The notes: generated by a model not told the origin, from the sequence alone. Counted from the stretch's first letter, positions 18,516 to 27,655 are shown. The stretch is DNA of 64,000 bases from Myxococcales bacterium (GCA_003151595.1 PLXW01000102.1:43272-107271), one strand, 5' to 3'. Made by a program: numbers and translations.

Positions 18516-19007
18516 GTGGCTGCACCCATCCCCGCCGTCTATCGCCGCTTGCTCGCGCCCATTCGCGCGAAGTCACGGCGCATGCTCGGCGATGGTCAGG
18601 CCGCGGAAGACGTCGCCCAGGAGGCCTTCGTGCGACTGCTGCAATCCCATGGTGAGCTCGCGAAAGACGCGGACGAGCGGACGCTCGTAGCGTGGGTCTA
18701 CCGGACGACGACGAGGCTCTCGATCGACGCGCTCCGCGACCGCGCGCGCACGCGACCGAGCGAGGACCTCGACGAGACCTCCTGCGGCGTAGCGCTCGAC
18801 GCGGCGCTCGCGGCCAAGATCGCGATTCGCGCGCTCAGTGACACGACGCCCCCCGACGAGCTCGAAGCCGCGGTGCTGTGCCGCGTCGACGGCCTCTCCC
18901 AGCCCGAAGCCGCCGTGGTCCTGGGCGTATCCGAGCGAACGATCCGCCGGCTGCTCGAGCGCTTCGACGAGCGATCAGCGGAGTTGCGAAAGGAGCACGC
19001 GCAATGA
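18516..19007 (+). CDS. ECF-type RNA polymerase sigma factor
   Basis: 163 residues with sigma region 2 (LAPIRAKSRRMLGDGQAAEDVAQEAFVRLL, cut here by domain, not by sequence) at ~12-75 and region 4 at ~105-155. Region 4 has the helix-turn-helix LSQPEAAVVLGVSERTIRRLL. Regions 1.2 and 3 are absent, as in ECF sigma factors. The last codons overlap the ATG of the anti-sigma gene by four bases, giving a sigma/anti-sigma/caspase operon. The start is GTG at 18516; no clear Shine-Dalgarno is visible, so the true start is slightly uncertain, but there is no better candidate before region 2. Target promoters were not identified. Confidence 0.88.
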   Translation: MAAPIPAVYRRLLAPIRAKSRRMLGDGQAAEDVAQEAFVRLLQSHGELAKDADERTLVAWVYRTTTRLSIDALRDRARTRPSEDLDETSCGVALDAALAAKIAIRALSDTTPPDELEAAVLCRVDGLSQPEAAVVLGVSERTIRRLLERFDERSAELRKEHAQ

Positions 19008-19684
19008 CGACGAGCCCCGAGCACACGGTCTCGACGTTCGCGCTCGACGTGTACTGGACGTCGGGTCGCAAGGGCGCGCCGGATCTCGAACGCCACGTCG
19101 CGGAGTGCGCGCCGTGCCGCGCGTATCTGGCGATGCTCGACGAGGTAGACGCCATCGACGCGTGCATTCCCGCGACGCGCGTGCCTTCGTCGTCGCGACG
19201 TCTCCGCATGGTGGCGCCGGCCGCGACGGTCCTCGCGCTCGCGGCGGGTGTTCTTCTCTTCGTCGCGAACGCGTGGAAGGCGCCGACGCCGCCGACGTAC
19301 GTGGGGGTGAAGGGGACGCCCTCGGTGCAGGTCCTCGTGCACCACGACAGCGAAACGAAGATCTGGAACGGCAGCGAAGCGGTTCACGCCGGCGACGCCA
19401 TCGCGCTCCGCGCCGCGTGCGGCGATCTCGCGCACGTCGCCGTCGTCGCCGAAGACGCCACGCGCGGCGGATGGGCGCGACTCGCAGACGCGCCGTGCCC
19501 CACGAACGACGACGCGCTCCCGTTCACGCTCGTCGTCGACGGCGAGTCGTCCGCCGAACGCATCGCCGTGGTGATGAGCGCCGCCCGCCTGTCGGACGAC
19601 GAGCTCGCGCACGTCGCCAATGTCTCCGAGCGCTCCACGCAGACGTGGGTCGTCCGCTTCGTGATTCCCGAGGAGCGCCCGTGA
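19004..19684 (+). CDS. Membrane-bound anti-sigma factor with zinc (ZAS) motif
   Basis: 226 residues. Residues ~24-40 contain HVAECAPC, the HxxxCxxC zinc-binding motif of ZAS anti-sigma domains, which grip ECF sigma factors. A single transmembrane helix (ATVLALAAGVLLFVANAW) follows near residue 70. The C-terminal ~130 residues, outside the cytoplasm, form a beta-rich domain of no known family. This is the usual layout for a sigma factor held inactive until an envelope signal is sensed. The ATG at 19004 overlaps the sigma factor stop. The stop overlaps the GTG of the caspase gene (GTGA), so three proteins are translationally coupled. Confidence 0.85.
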   Translation: MTTSPEHTVSTFALDVYWTSGRKGAPDLERHVAECAPCRAYLAMLDEVDAIDACIPATRVPSSSRRLRMVAPAATVLALAAGVLLFVANAWKAPTPPTYVGVKGTPSVQVLVHHDSETKIWNGSEAVHAGDAIALRAACGDLAHVAVVAEDATRGGWARLADAPCPTNDDALPFTLVVDGESSAERIAVVMSAARLSDDELAHVANVSERSTQTWVVRFVIPEERP

Positions 19685-21492
19685 AAAACTCATCTTCTTT
19701 TCTCTCTTCGATCTTCGTCTTCCTCTCCACCCTCACACTCGTCACCTTCCTTTCTTCGCGCGGGTCGGCCGCCGAGCCGCTCGTGCGTCGCCGCGTGGCC
19801 ATCGTAGTCGGCGCCGACGCGCCCCCTCCCGGTCGCGCACCGCTTCGCTTCGCCTACGACGACGCGCGCGCGATGGTCGATGTGCTGACGCGCGTCGGTC
19901 GCTTCGCCCCCGCCGACGTTCACCTGCTGCTCGACCCGACGCCCGCCGATCTCTTGCAAGCGGTCGACGAGGTCGCGAGGTCGGCGAGCGAAGACGCGCT
20001 CGTCCTCTTCTATTACTCGGGTCACTCCGACGGTCAGGCGCTCTACCCGCACGGCGAATCGCTCGCCGTGGCCGACCTTCGCGATCGCCTCTCGCGCATG
20101 ACGGCGCGCGTCCGCGTGGGCGTGCTCGACACGTGCCGCGGCGGGAGCTGGACGCAAGCGAAAGGGGTCACCGTCGGTCCGCCGCTCGATCCGGTCGACC
20201 TCCTCAACGTCTCCACCGAAGGGACCGCGCTCGTCTCGTCGAGCTCCGGCTTCGAGGCCGCGCACGAGGCCGACGACGCGCACGGATCGTTCTTCACGCA
20301 CTACTTCGCGTCGGGTCTCCTCGGCGCGGCCGACACGAACGGCGACGGCGAGGTCACGCTCGAGGAGGCTTACGACTACGCCCGCGAGCGCACCGTGCGC
20401 GACAGCGCGCGCCTGGCGCCGACGCCGCAGCACCCGAGCTTCGATCTCCAGCTCCGCGGCCGCCAGGACATCGTGCTCGCGTCGCTCCGGGGGAACACGA
20501 GCGGGAGCGCGATCGAGATCGATCAGCCGAGCACGCCGATCGAAGTCATCCACCTCCCCACCGGCATCACGCTCGCCGAGGTTCCACCCACCGCGCGCGT
20601 CGTCCGCATCGCAGTGCCGCCGGCTCGTTACCTCGTGAGGCGCGTCGCGCTCGGTCGCGTGTATTCGAAGGAGATCGACGTCGCCGCCGGCGAGACCGTG
20701 TCGCTCGCCCCCGGCCAGCTCGAAGCTACGGGCAACGGCGCGCTGGCGTTGAAAGGGGGTGCGGGCGGTGGTGCGCCGGACGAACCGCTCTCCGCGCTCA
20801 GTCTATGGAGCGTCACGCCCGGGCAACATTGGTTGCTCAACGCCAGCCTCGGACTCGGCACGCAGTACTGGCCCCTGGCCAACGGCGGCTCGAACGTCGG
20901 CAACGGGAACGGGAACGGCAACGGCCGCTACGCCGACAGCCTCTCGACGAGCCTGAGTCTCTGGTATCGCATCACCGATCGCCTCTCGTGGAGCGTCCCG
21001 TTCCCCGCGCTCGCGTACCGCTTCGGCAACCCGGGCGGCGTCGAGGTGATGCCGTCGCTCGGACTCAAGGCCGACACGTGGAGCAGCGCCGCGGGCCTCG
21101 ACTTGCGCCTCTCCGCCGACGTCGCCGCGCGCATCTGGACCGCGCGCAATCAGCGCATCACGCTCAGCGCTGGCGTCCATCTCCCTACCTACGACGACTC
21201 CCACTCGCCGATCCTCTTTGGCCTCGGCATGGGTCATGACGTCGATCCGAACGTGAGCGCCGGCTACTCGTGGACCATTCGAAATCTGGTCACCTTGAAC
21301 GCGGGGATCCAAGTAACCACGGACTACTATCGACTTGGTCTCTCAGGTGTTTGGGTCCAGCCGCGCGGTAGCGTCGACATCCGCGTGACGCCGCAGGCCA
21401 GCCTGAATCTCGGTGTTCTCTACGCCGACGAGGTCCACGAGAAGCTTGGCTCTTATGAGAACTTCTCCGTAGGAACGACGATCGCCTTCTAG
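19681..21492 (+). CDS. Caspase-family (C14) protein with C-terminal beta-barrel-like domain
   Basis: 603 residues from GTG 19681. A signal peptide (ending near SSRGSAAEP) sends it out of the cytoplasm. Residues ~40-260 are a caspase/metacaspase-like peptidase domain: catalytic His in FYYSGHSDG and catalytic Cys in GVLDTCRGGS. Near 220 is DTNGDGEVTLEEA, a full 12-residue EF-hand-type calcium loop. After a beta-rich linker (~270-370), the last ~230 residues consist of alternating hydrophobic strands and end in Phe, the C-terminal signature of outer membrane barrels. It is the third gene of a sigma/anti-sigma operon, with 4-base overlaps throughout. It is likely an envelope peptidase in a stress response, inferred from context. 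The frame is open well upstream of 19681, but that part overlaps the sigma and anti-sigma genes. Confidence 0.82.
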   Translation: MKNSSSFLSSIFVFLSTLTLVTFLSSRGSAAEPLVRRRVAIVVGADAPPPGRAPLRFAYDDARAMVDVLTRVGRFAPADVHLLLDPTPADLLQAVDEVARSASEDALVLFYYSGHSDGQALYPHGESLAVADLRDRLSRMTARVRVGVLDTCRGGSWTQAKGVTVGPPLDPVDLLNVSTEGTALVSSSSGFEAAHEADDAHGSFFTHYFASGLLGAADTNGDGEVTLEEAYDYARERTVRDSARLAPTPQHPSFDLQLRGRQDIVLASLRGNTSGSAIEIDQPSTPIEVIHLPTGITLAEVPPTARVVRIAVPPARYLVRRVALGRVYSKEIDVAAGETVSLAPGQLEATGNGALALKGGAGGGAPDEPLSALSLWSVTPGQHWLLNASLGLGTQYWPLANGGSNVGNGNGNGNGRYADSLSTSLSLWYRITDRLSWSVPFPALAYRFGNPGGVEVMPSLGLKADTWSSAAGLDLRLSADVAARIWTARNQRITLSAGVHLPTYDDSHSPILFGLGMGHDVDPNVSAGYSWTIRNLVTLNAGIQVTTDYYRLGLSGVWVQPRGSVDIRVTPQASLNLGVLYADEVHEKLGSYENFSVGTTIAF

Positions 21493-21500
21493 GTACGAGC

Positions 21501-21515
21501 GCGCCGCTTCGGCGC
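21501..21515 (+). terminator. Hairpin after caspase gene
   Basis: A 6-base GC stem (GCGCCG / CGGCGC) with a 3-base loop begins nine bases after the caspase stop. No T-run follows. It is probably the end of the sigma/anti-sigma/caspase transcript. Confidence 0.35.
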
Positions 21516-21650
21516 ATCGGTTGTGCGGTGAGGGCCCACGAAAATGATCGGACCCTCGTGTTCAGTCTGTGCGCGCGCCTCGTTTGGCAGTCTCCTGGAA
21601 CGTTGAAGCTCCCTCGATCGGGAGCGCGCTTCTCCCGGGAGGGGATCAAC

Positions 21651-24221
21651 ATGAGAGTGATGCGTGCGGCCGTGGTGGTGTCGGGTCTCGTCTTCAGTCT
21701 CGGTGCGTTCGGAACATCAGGCTGTTCTGGGAGCTCGAGCTCCCAGACCACGCCGGCGCTGCATGCGACGAAGGTCGTCGGCGCCCAAGGCGGCGTCGTC
21801 TCCACGTCCACCGGCGCGGGCGTCGCGATCCCCGCGGGCGCGCTCCCCGCGAACGTGAACGTGACGGTCGATCAGACTCCGAACGCGGCGCCTCCGTCGG
21901 GTGGTCGCGCGGTGGGAACGCCGTACACGTTCGGTCCTGAAGGGACGAAGTTCGCGGTCCCCGTCACCGTCACGCTCGACTTCGATTCGTCGCTCTTGCC
22001 GCCGGGAAAGACCGCGAGCGACATCGTCATCTACACCGCGCCGGCAGGAACGACCGACTACACGCCGCTTCCCACGTCGATCGCCGACTCGTCGCACGCG
22101 GCCGCGCAGACGACGCACTTCTCGGTGTTCCTCTGCTTCGTTCCGACCGCGCCGCCGGTCTTCGGCGACGACGGCGGCACACCCAATCAAGAGGACAGCG
22201 GTTCGAACGCGCAGCCCGATGCCAGCGTCGACGAGGACGCGGGCTCGCCGGCGGTCGACTCTGCGGCTCCCGAGAACGACGCCTCGACCGGCGGTGACGA
22301 CGCCTCCAGCAACAGCGACGACAGCGGGTCGGGGCCCGGGCTCGACTCGGGCGGAGGGACGCACGACGCGAGTCTTCCTCCCGACGATGGCGGAGGAAAC
22401 GTACCCGACTCGAGCGTCGGCGACGGTGGCGCGTTGGCCGACTCGGGGCCTTCGTGCGATCCGAGCACGCGCTGGCCGATCATGCTCGCCTCCGATCTCC
22501 AGCCGCCGAACCAGTACGCCGGCGTGAACTGGAACGCGGGCAACACGCCGATCGATCAAGCCGAAGCGATCAACTGCGCAGGCAACCCCGCGACGGCCAC
22601 GACCTTCGCGGGCGCTTCGGCGCTCACGTGGGGGGCGAACCAGGACGTGCTCGTCGAGTACGACCCGGCCTCCCGCCTCCCGCTGATGATGAACTTCACG
22701 GCGAACTACACCGGCACGATGACGTTCTTCAGCCGCGCGAACGGCGGCTTCGGAAATCACACATACGTCGCCGGGCTGCATACGCTCACGCGCGACGGGG
22801 TCGCGGTCACGATCAACTGGGCGAGCCCCGGGCCCCAGGTGAGCGAGGCCATGGACGGCTTCCTCGCGACGTTCGATCCGCAGGCGACGGCGGTCACCGA
22901 CTGCACGGCCAACGGCACGTGCCTCATCAACGCGAACGACGGCACCGGCCTCGCGTACATCGGTTTCCGCGGCACGCCCTTCGACTTCTACTTCGTCATG
23001 GCCGCCGGCTCGTCCGACCCGACGTCGATGTACACGTTCTTCCGCTCGGCGATCCCCGACGGCGGCGCTCCCGGCGACGGCGGTGTGAGCTTCCCGGATT
23101 CCGGCACCGGCAACCCCGATGCCTCGCTTCCTCCGACTGACGGAGGCTCCGTCGGCCCGAGCGACGCCAGCGCGAACGGTGACGGCGGCGGGTGCACGCC
23201 GATCACGTCGTGCCCGCAAGGCGTGTGCGGAACGATCAGCAACCAGTGCAGCAAGATCGACTGCGGCCCGTGCGGCGGCGACGGCGGTGGCGGCACTTCC
23301 GACGCCGGCTCCTCGTGCGTCCCCGCGACGTGTCAGCCGGGCAACTGCGGAACGTTCAACGACGGATGCGGACAGCCGCTGACGTGCGGTCAGTGCGGAG
23401 TCGACGCCGGTCCTTGCAAACCGATCGGCCAGGGCCAAGCGTGCGCCAACGAGTGCAACGTCACGCTGCCTGACGGATGTGGCGGCAGCTACGTCTGTCC
23501 GCCGTGCGGAGGAGTCGACGCGGGTGGACCGGTCGACGCGGGCGGGCCACCCGGCGACGGTGGTGGAGCGGCGGGCGACGGCGGTTCATGCATCTCGCAG
23601 CAGCAAGCGTGCGGCGCGCAATGCGGAATCAGCGTCTCCAACGGGTGCGGTGGCGAGTACCAGTGCCAGCCGTGCGGCGGTCAGGACGGCGGCTCGCCGC
23701 CCATCGATGCCGGATCGTGCGTCCCGGCGACGTGCCAACCGGGCAACTGCGGAACGATCAACAACGGCTGCGGACAGCCGATCCAGTGCCCGACCTGCCA
23801 ACCCGATGCCGGCGCATGCACGCCGATCTCGGAAGCCCAGGCGTGCGGCGGTGGCATCTGCGGCGCGACGCTGCCGGATGGTTGCGGCAGCTCGTACTCG
23901 TGTCCGCCGTGCGGCGGCGGCGGTGATGGCGGCGCGGCGCCGGACGCCGGCGGCGGCGGTCCGATCGACGCGGGGTTGCCGACCGACGCAGGCTCCGGCG
24001 GGAGCGATGCATCGACGAGCGACTACGGGCACCCGTGCCAGCTTCAGGGGCAGCAGAGCAACTGCTTCACCCTTCCGTTCAACCTCTGCGAGCCGGTGAA
24101 TGGTCCGCTCACCTGCACGAAGGCGTGCACCTATACCGCGGCCGGTGGCCTGCAACCGGATCCGGCCGAGTGCCCGTCGCCGTCGAGCGGACTGTGCACG
24201 CCGAAGGGCTTCTGCCAGTAA
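21651..24221 (+). CDS. Large lipoprotein: ZU5-like domain, Asp/Gly linkers, six Cys-rich modules
   Basis: 856 residues from ATG 21651, chosen because GGGAGGGG at 21637-21644 sits 6 bases upstream and a lipoprotein signal follows (lipobox TSG-Cys near residue 24). Residues ~35-155 resemble a ZU5 beta domain (GGVVSTSTGAGVAIPAGAL). A long Asp/Ser/Gly-rich linker follows, then an unidentified ~190-residue domain (~270-460). Next come six tandem Cys-rich modules of about 35-45 residues, such as CVPATCQPGNCGTFNDGCG and CGATLPDGCGSSYSCPPCG, separated by Asp/Gly spacers, and a final Cys-rich tail. Function unknown; the layout suggests an extended surface protein held together by disulfides. A similar Cys module ends the sedolisin-like protein at 52.4 kb. 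Confidence 0.82.
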   Translation: MRVMRAAVVVSGLVFSLGAFGTSGCSGSSSSQTTPALHATKVVGAQGGVVSTSTGAGVAIPAGALPANVNVTVDQTPNAAPPSGGRAVGTPYTFGPEGTKFAVPVTVTLDFDSSLLPPGKTASDIVIYTAPAGTTDYTPLPTSIADSSHAAAQTTHFSVFLCFVPTAPPVFGDDGGTPNQEDSGSNAQPDASVDEDAGSPAVDSAAPENDASTGGDDASSNSDDSGSGPGLDSGGGTHDASLPPDDGGGNVPDSSVGDGGALADSGPSCDPSTRWPIMLASDLQPPNQYAGVNWNAGNTPIDQAEAINCAGNPATATTFAGASALTWGANQDVLVEYDPASRLPLMMNFTANYTGTMTFFSRANGGFGNHTYVAGLHTLTRDGVAVTINWASPGPQVSEAMDGFLATFDPQATAVTDCTANGTCLINANDGTGLAYIGFRGTPFDFYFVMAAGSSDPTSMYTFFRSAIPDGGAPGDGGVSFPDSGTGNPDASLPPTDGGSVGPSDASANGDGGGCTPITSCPQGVCGTISNQCSKIDCGPCGGDGGGGTSDAGSSCVPATCQPGNCGTFNDGCGQPLTCGQCGVDAGPCKPIGQGQACANECNVTLPDGCGGSYVCPPCGGVDAGGPVDAGGPPGDGGGAAGDGGSCISQQQACGAQCGISVSNGCGGEYQCQPCGGQDGGSPPIDAGSCVPATCQPGNCGTINNGCGQPIQCPTCQPDAGACTPISEAQACGGGICGATLPDGCGSSYSCPPCGGGGDGGAAPDAGGGGPIDAGLPTDAGSGGSDASTSDYGHPCQLQGQQSNCFTLPFNLCEPVNGPLTCTKACTYTAAGGLQPDPAECPSPSSGLCTPKGFCQ
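23190..23925 (+). repeat. Six tandem Cys-rich coding modules
   Basis: Within the large lipoprotein, six copies of a module of the pattern C...C..G.C(G/N)...(D/N)GCG....C..C can be read, with Gly/Asp spacers. Copies 2 and 5 are nearly identical (CVPATCQPGNCGTxNxGCGQP), so they probably arose by recent duplication; copies 3, 4 and 6 form a second subtype. Confidence 0.7.
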
Positions 24222-24244
24222 GGCGAGACCGCTAGCGTGCGGGA

Positions 24245-25642
24245 GTGAATGAATCCGCGGCGAGCGACGCGCGTGCGACGACCTACCTTGAGGATCTGCG
24301 CGCGTTGCTCGACTCGCCGCGTGAGCTCTGGCTCACGTACGCGGCGATCGTCTTCGAGTACATCGGCCTGTACTCGTTCATGTCGGTGCTCTCGCTCTGG
24401 CTGACGAGCGACTTCCATTTCGACGACAACCGCTCGAGCAACTGGTTCGGCGTCTTCAGCGCGCTCCTCTCGTTGTTCGCGTTTCTGGTCGGCTCGATCG
24501 CCGACGTGGTCGGCACGCGCCGTACCCTCATCTTCTCGTTCGGCGCAGCGATGCTCACGCGCTCTTTGATGTGCATCACCCCCTCGGCCCCGCTCGCCCT
24601 GGCCGCGCTGGTGGCGTACTCGTTCGCGCTCGCCAGCGGATCTCCCGTGCTCATCACGGCGATCCACAAATATTCGTCGCGGCGCACGGCCGCGATCGCG
24701 TTCTCGTTCTTCTATATCTCGCTCAACGTCGGTGGCGTGCTTGCTGGCACGCTGATCGATCAGACCAAGGCGCTCTTCGTCGATCCGGCGACGCACAAGC
24801 TCGTGCTGCGAACGTTCGCGCTTCCGATCGTCGGCGCCACCGAGCTGAGCGCCTACCGCGCCATCATCGGCCTCGGCACGGTCACCGCGTTCCTCGGGTT
24901 CGTGGCGACGCTCTTCGTTCGCGAAGACGCGAACATCCCCGCCCGCGCGCTGGAGCCAGGCGACGCTCCGGCCGGCCGGGCGAAGAAGCCGACTAACCCC
25001 TTCGTCCTCATGAAGGAGGTGGTGGCCGATCGCGGGTTCTGGCGGTTCATGATGCTCATCGGCCTGCTCGTGCTCGTGAAAGCGATCTTCGTCCACATGA
25101 ACACGACGTGGCCCAAGTACATCACGCGCGAGCGGGGCGAGGACTTCGCGTGGGGGAACTTGTGGGCGCTGAACTCGTGGCTCATCTTGATCTTCACGCC
25201 GCTGGCGACGGCGCTCACGCGCAAGCTCGATGCGTTCAAGGTCATTGTGATCGGCGCCTTCATCACCGCCGCGTCGCCGTTCATCTTCGCGCTGGGGGCC
25301 GAGACCACGATCCAGGTCGCGGCCATCGTCGTGCTCACGTTCGGCGAAGCGCTGTGGTCGCCTCGCAGCTACGAGTACAACGTTCTCATCGCGCCGAAGG
25401 GGCGGGAGTCGACGTACGTGAGCCTCGCGGTGCTTCCGTACTTCTTCGCAAAGTTCTTCGTGTCGATGATCGCCGGGCGGTTGCTCACGGCGTACTGCCC
25501 GCCAGAGGGGCCGCGGCACTCGTCGATGCTCTGGGTCGTCGTCGGCGCGATCACGCTGTGCGGGCCGATCGGTCTCGTGCTCTTCCGCAACGTGATCAAC
25601 CCGCGCGGTAACTCACTCAGCGCACGTACGACGCCCCGTTGA
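24245..25642 (+). CDS. MFS-type transporter
   Basis: 465 residues with about 12 predicted membrane helices (for example AFLVGSIADVV, ALAALVAYSFALASG, ILIFTPLATALT). It has a loop motif VVGTRRTLIF between helices 2 and 3 that matches the MFS motif A region. The helix pattern and the phrase SSRRTAAIAFSFFYISLNVGG resemble the peptide/POT branch of the MFS, but I cannot assign a substrate. It starts at GTG 24245, 23 bases after the Cys-rich lipoprotein. Its 3' end overlaps the convergent dehydrogenase gene by 26 bases. Confidence 0.8.
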   Translation: MNESAASDARATTYLEDLRALLDSPRELWLTYAAIVFEYIGLYSFMSVLSLWLTSDFHFDDNRSSNWFGVFSALLSLFAFLVGSIADVVGTRRTLIFSFGAAMLTRSLMCITPSAPLALAALVAYSFALASGSPVLITAIHKYSSRRTAAIAFSFFYISLNVGGVLAGTLIDQTKALFVDPATHKLVLRTFALPIVGATELSAYRAIIGLGTVTAFLGFVATLFVREDANIPARALEPGDAPAGRAKKPTNPFVLMKEVVADRGFWRFMMLIGLLVLVKAIFVHMNTTWPKYITRERGEDFAWGNLWALNSWLILIFTPLATALTRKLDAFKVIVIGAFITAASPFIFALGAETTIQVAAIVVLTFGEALWSPRSYEYNVLIAPKGRESTYVSLAVLPYFFAKFFVSMIAGRLLTAYCPPEGPRHSSMLWVVVGAITLCGPIGLVLFRNVINPRGNSLSARTTPR

Positions 25643-26372
25643 TGTCGATCGTCGTCCCCGTGGCGTGGCGCGCGACGCCCGACGCCAGGAAGGCGACGAC
25701 GCTGGCCACTTCGTGAGGGGGTGCCATCTCGCCCATGGGTATGTCGCGCACGATGGACTCCTCGCCGTACTGATCGACGAACGGCTTCACCATCGACGTA
25801 GCGACGAACCCGGGCGCGATCGTGTAGGCCACGACGCCGTCGGCAGCCGCGCCGCGCGCGATGCTCCGCGTGAGCGCGACCAGACCCGGCTTCGACGCCG
25901 CGTACGCCATGTACTCGAGCGTGTCGCCGCGAAAGGCCGCGCGGCTAGCGATGTTGATGAGCACTCCGCCGCCGCGCGTCCGAAAGTGCTTCACCGCTTC
26001 GCGCGAGAGATCGGCCGCGGCGACGAGGTTGACCCGCAGCGTCTCGTCCCACGCGCGATGCCACGTATGCCAATCGTCGCCGAGGCGAGCCGCGGGCATC
26101 GTCGCCGCGTTGTTCACGACGTCGATCGCGCCGTACGCCGCGACGGCCGCCTGCCACAGGTTCGCGGCGCCGAGTGGCTGCATGAGGTCCGCCTTCACGG
26201 CGACCATCTTCTCCTTGCCGAAGCGCGCGACGAGCGCCGACGCGACCGCCTCGCTCGAGTGGTAGTGCAGCACCACGCGCGCCCCCGCGGTCGCGAGCAC
26301 CGCGCACGTCGCCGCGCCGATGCCCCCCGCGCCGCCGGTCACCAAGCACACCTTGCCGGGGAGACCCATCAT
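25617..26372 (-). CDS. Short-chain dehydrogenase/reductase (SDR)
   Basis: 251 residues, typical for classical SDRs. It has the cofactor loop TGGAGGIGAAT near residue 12, the NNA motif (IDVVNNAA), the catalytic Ser in NIASRAAF and the YxxxK pair in YAASKPGL. The C-terminus (ATGTTIDINGASYVR) is typical of FabG-like enzymes. The early acidic residue expected for NAD preference is not evident (HYHSSE follows beta-2), so NADP use is more likely. Substrate unknown. ATG at 26372; the second Met codon is equally possible. Overlaps the transporter gene tail-to-tail. Confidence 0.9.
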   Translation of the reverse strand: MMGLPGKVCLVTGGAGGIGAATCAVLATAGARVVLHYHSSEAVASALVARFGKEKMVAVKADLMQPLGAANLWQAAVAAYGAIDVVNNAATMPAARLGDDWHTWHRAWDETLRVNLVAAADLSREAVKHFRTRGGGVLINIASRAAFRGDTLEYMAYAASKPGLVALTRSIARGAAADGVVAYTIAPGFVATSMVKPFVDQYGEESIVRDIPMGEMAPPHEVASVVAFLASGVARHATGTTIDINGASYVR

Positions 26373-26413
26373 CGGGGGCCGAGCCTAGTCCATGTCGCGA
26401 AGATTCGCGGCCG

Positions 26414-26875
26414 TCACGAAGCGCAGGAGCCGCACGCCATGCACAGCGACTTCACGATCATCCCCATGAGAATGAGCGTCGTGAGCGCGCCGAGGCCGAA
26501 GAAGATCGATCGCCATGGCTGCTTGCCCTTCAGGTACGCGAACGAGTGCGCGACCCGCGCGAACGTGAACACGCCGAAGAGGACGTGCGCCATCGTCGAC
26601 GACCCGCCGGCGAGCACGTAGACGATCCCGAGGAACGCGAACGGAACGATGTTCGCCATCGCGTTCTTGTGAGCCCGTAGAACACGCGCGACCTCCGGCG
26701 GCTCGACCTCGACGACCGCGGCTCCGCTCCCCTTCGCGTCTTCCGGGTTGGGCGTCGTCTTCGACTTGCCACGCACCGCGCCGCTGTAGCCCCAGAGGAC
26801 GAGCAAGTTCAGCGACAGCACGATGATCATGCCGGCGTACGCGAGAAACGCCGGATTGGTCGCGAGAGATTGCAT
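26414..26875 (-). CDS. MAPEG-family membrane protein
   Basis: 153 residues from ATG 26875, with four membrane helices. Between helices 1 and 2 is VARVLRAHKNAMANIVPF, and between 3 and 4 is FARVAHSFAYL. These match the MAPEG (microsomal glutathione transferase / prostaglandin E synthase) motifs RxxxHxNxxEN-like and RxxH, although the Glu of the first motif is Ala here. The family uses glutathione on lipophilic substrates in the membrane; activity in this copy is unproven. It ends with a Cys pair (CMACGSCAS). The frame extends to 26968, but the upstream part has no membrane helix and is unlikely to be translated. Confidence 0.8.
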   Translation of the reverse strand: MQSLATNPAFLAYAGMIIVLSLNLLVLWGYSGAVRGKSKTTPNPEDAKGSGAAVVEVEPPEVARVLRAHKNAMANIVPFAFLGIVYVLAGGSSTMAHVLFGVFTFARVAHSFAYLKGKQPWRSIFFGLGALTTLILMGMIVKSLCMACGSCAS

Positions 26876-27073
26876 CTGCGTGGCTCCTTGCCGTCCACCG
26901 TACGCCGCCAGCGGAGGACGCGTGAACTTCCTGATACGGGTTCGACGAGGACCCCCGGCGTCACCCACTCACGTCACCCCCTATTTCCCCGGGCGTCAGC
27001 GTACGGCACGAACGGTGCTCTGCCCGATCGCGCGCGCTCGTTCGCGCCGACTTCAGGATGGAGGGGTGCTGGG

Positions 27074-27655
27074 ATGATTCGAAGGTTCCTCATCGGTGGA
27101 TTGCTCTTCGTGGCGGCGACGGCTTCGCGCGCGGCGAGCGCAGACGAAGCGGCTCCTGCCTCGGATGATTTCGGCGCGCGAGTGCCGTGGCGTGCTCCGA
27201 ACGGGCGAGCGGTGAGCCTCAGCTACGAGAACGGCCTGTTTGGCGGCACGTTCGAGCAGGGCATTCGCGTGAAGATTCCGTTTCACGCCAACTGGGGCAT
27301 GGTCGCGCGCCCGATGTTCCTCCACGACGTGACGAGCGCGTCGTACCGCGGTGACGTCGGCGGTCGCCTCGAGCTCTATGGCGCCTCACCCGTGTTCCTC
27401 AACTTCGCGCGCATCTACGGCGGAGGCGGCGCGCAGGTCTTTCAAGCCGTGAGCGGGCTCGCGAACGCCAAGCCGGCGATGGGCGGAGGGGGGCACTTCG
27501 GCTTCGAGTTCTTCTACACGCCGAGGAGCTCGTTCTTCATCGAGATCGGCGGGACGTCGGGCGCGCAAGGCGGGGTCGGCGCTGGAGGAACGGCGATCGC
27601 GGGGGTCACCTTCTATCCGTTCGCCGAGTCGCCGCGGCAGGTCGCCGCGCTCTAG
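27074..27655 (+). CDS. Secreted beta-rich protein of unknown function
   Basis: 193 residues from ATG 27074, preceded by a GGAGG at 27060-27064. A Sec signal peptide (MIRRFLIGGLLFVAATASRA) is followed by a protein of alternating Gly/aromatic strands (FGFEFFYTPRSSFFIEIGG). This suggests a small outer membrane barrel or periplasmic beta protein. No family recognised. The upstream 198-base gap back to the MAPEG gene must hold divergent promoters, but I could not place -35/-10 boxes. Confidence 0.7.
   Translation: MIRRFLIGGLLFVAATASRAASADEAAPASDDFGARVPWRAPNGRAVSLSYENGLFGGTFEQGIRVKIPFHANWGMVARPMFLHDVTSASYRGDVGGRLELYGASPVFLNFARIYGGGGAQVFQAVSGLANAKPAMGGGGHFGFEFFYTPRSSFFIEIGGTSGAQGGVGAGGTAIAGVTFYPFAESPRQVAAL

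Noticed and set aside
18838..19680. Extension of the caspase reading frame upstream of 19681
   Set aside because: It overlaps the sigma and anti-sigma genes in another frame, and a signal peptide begins at GTG 19681.
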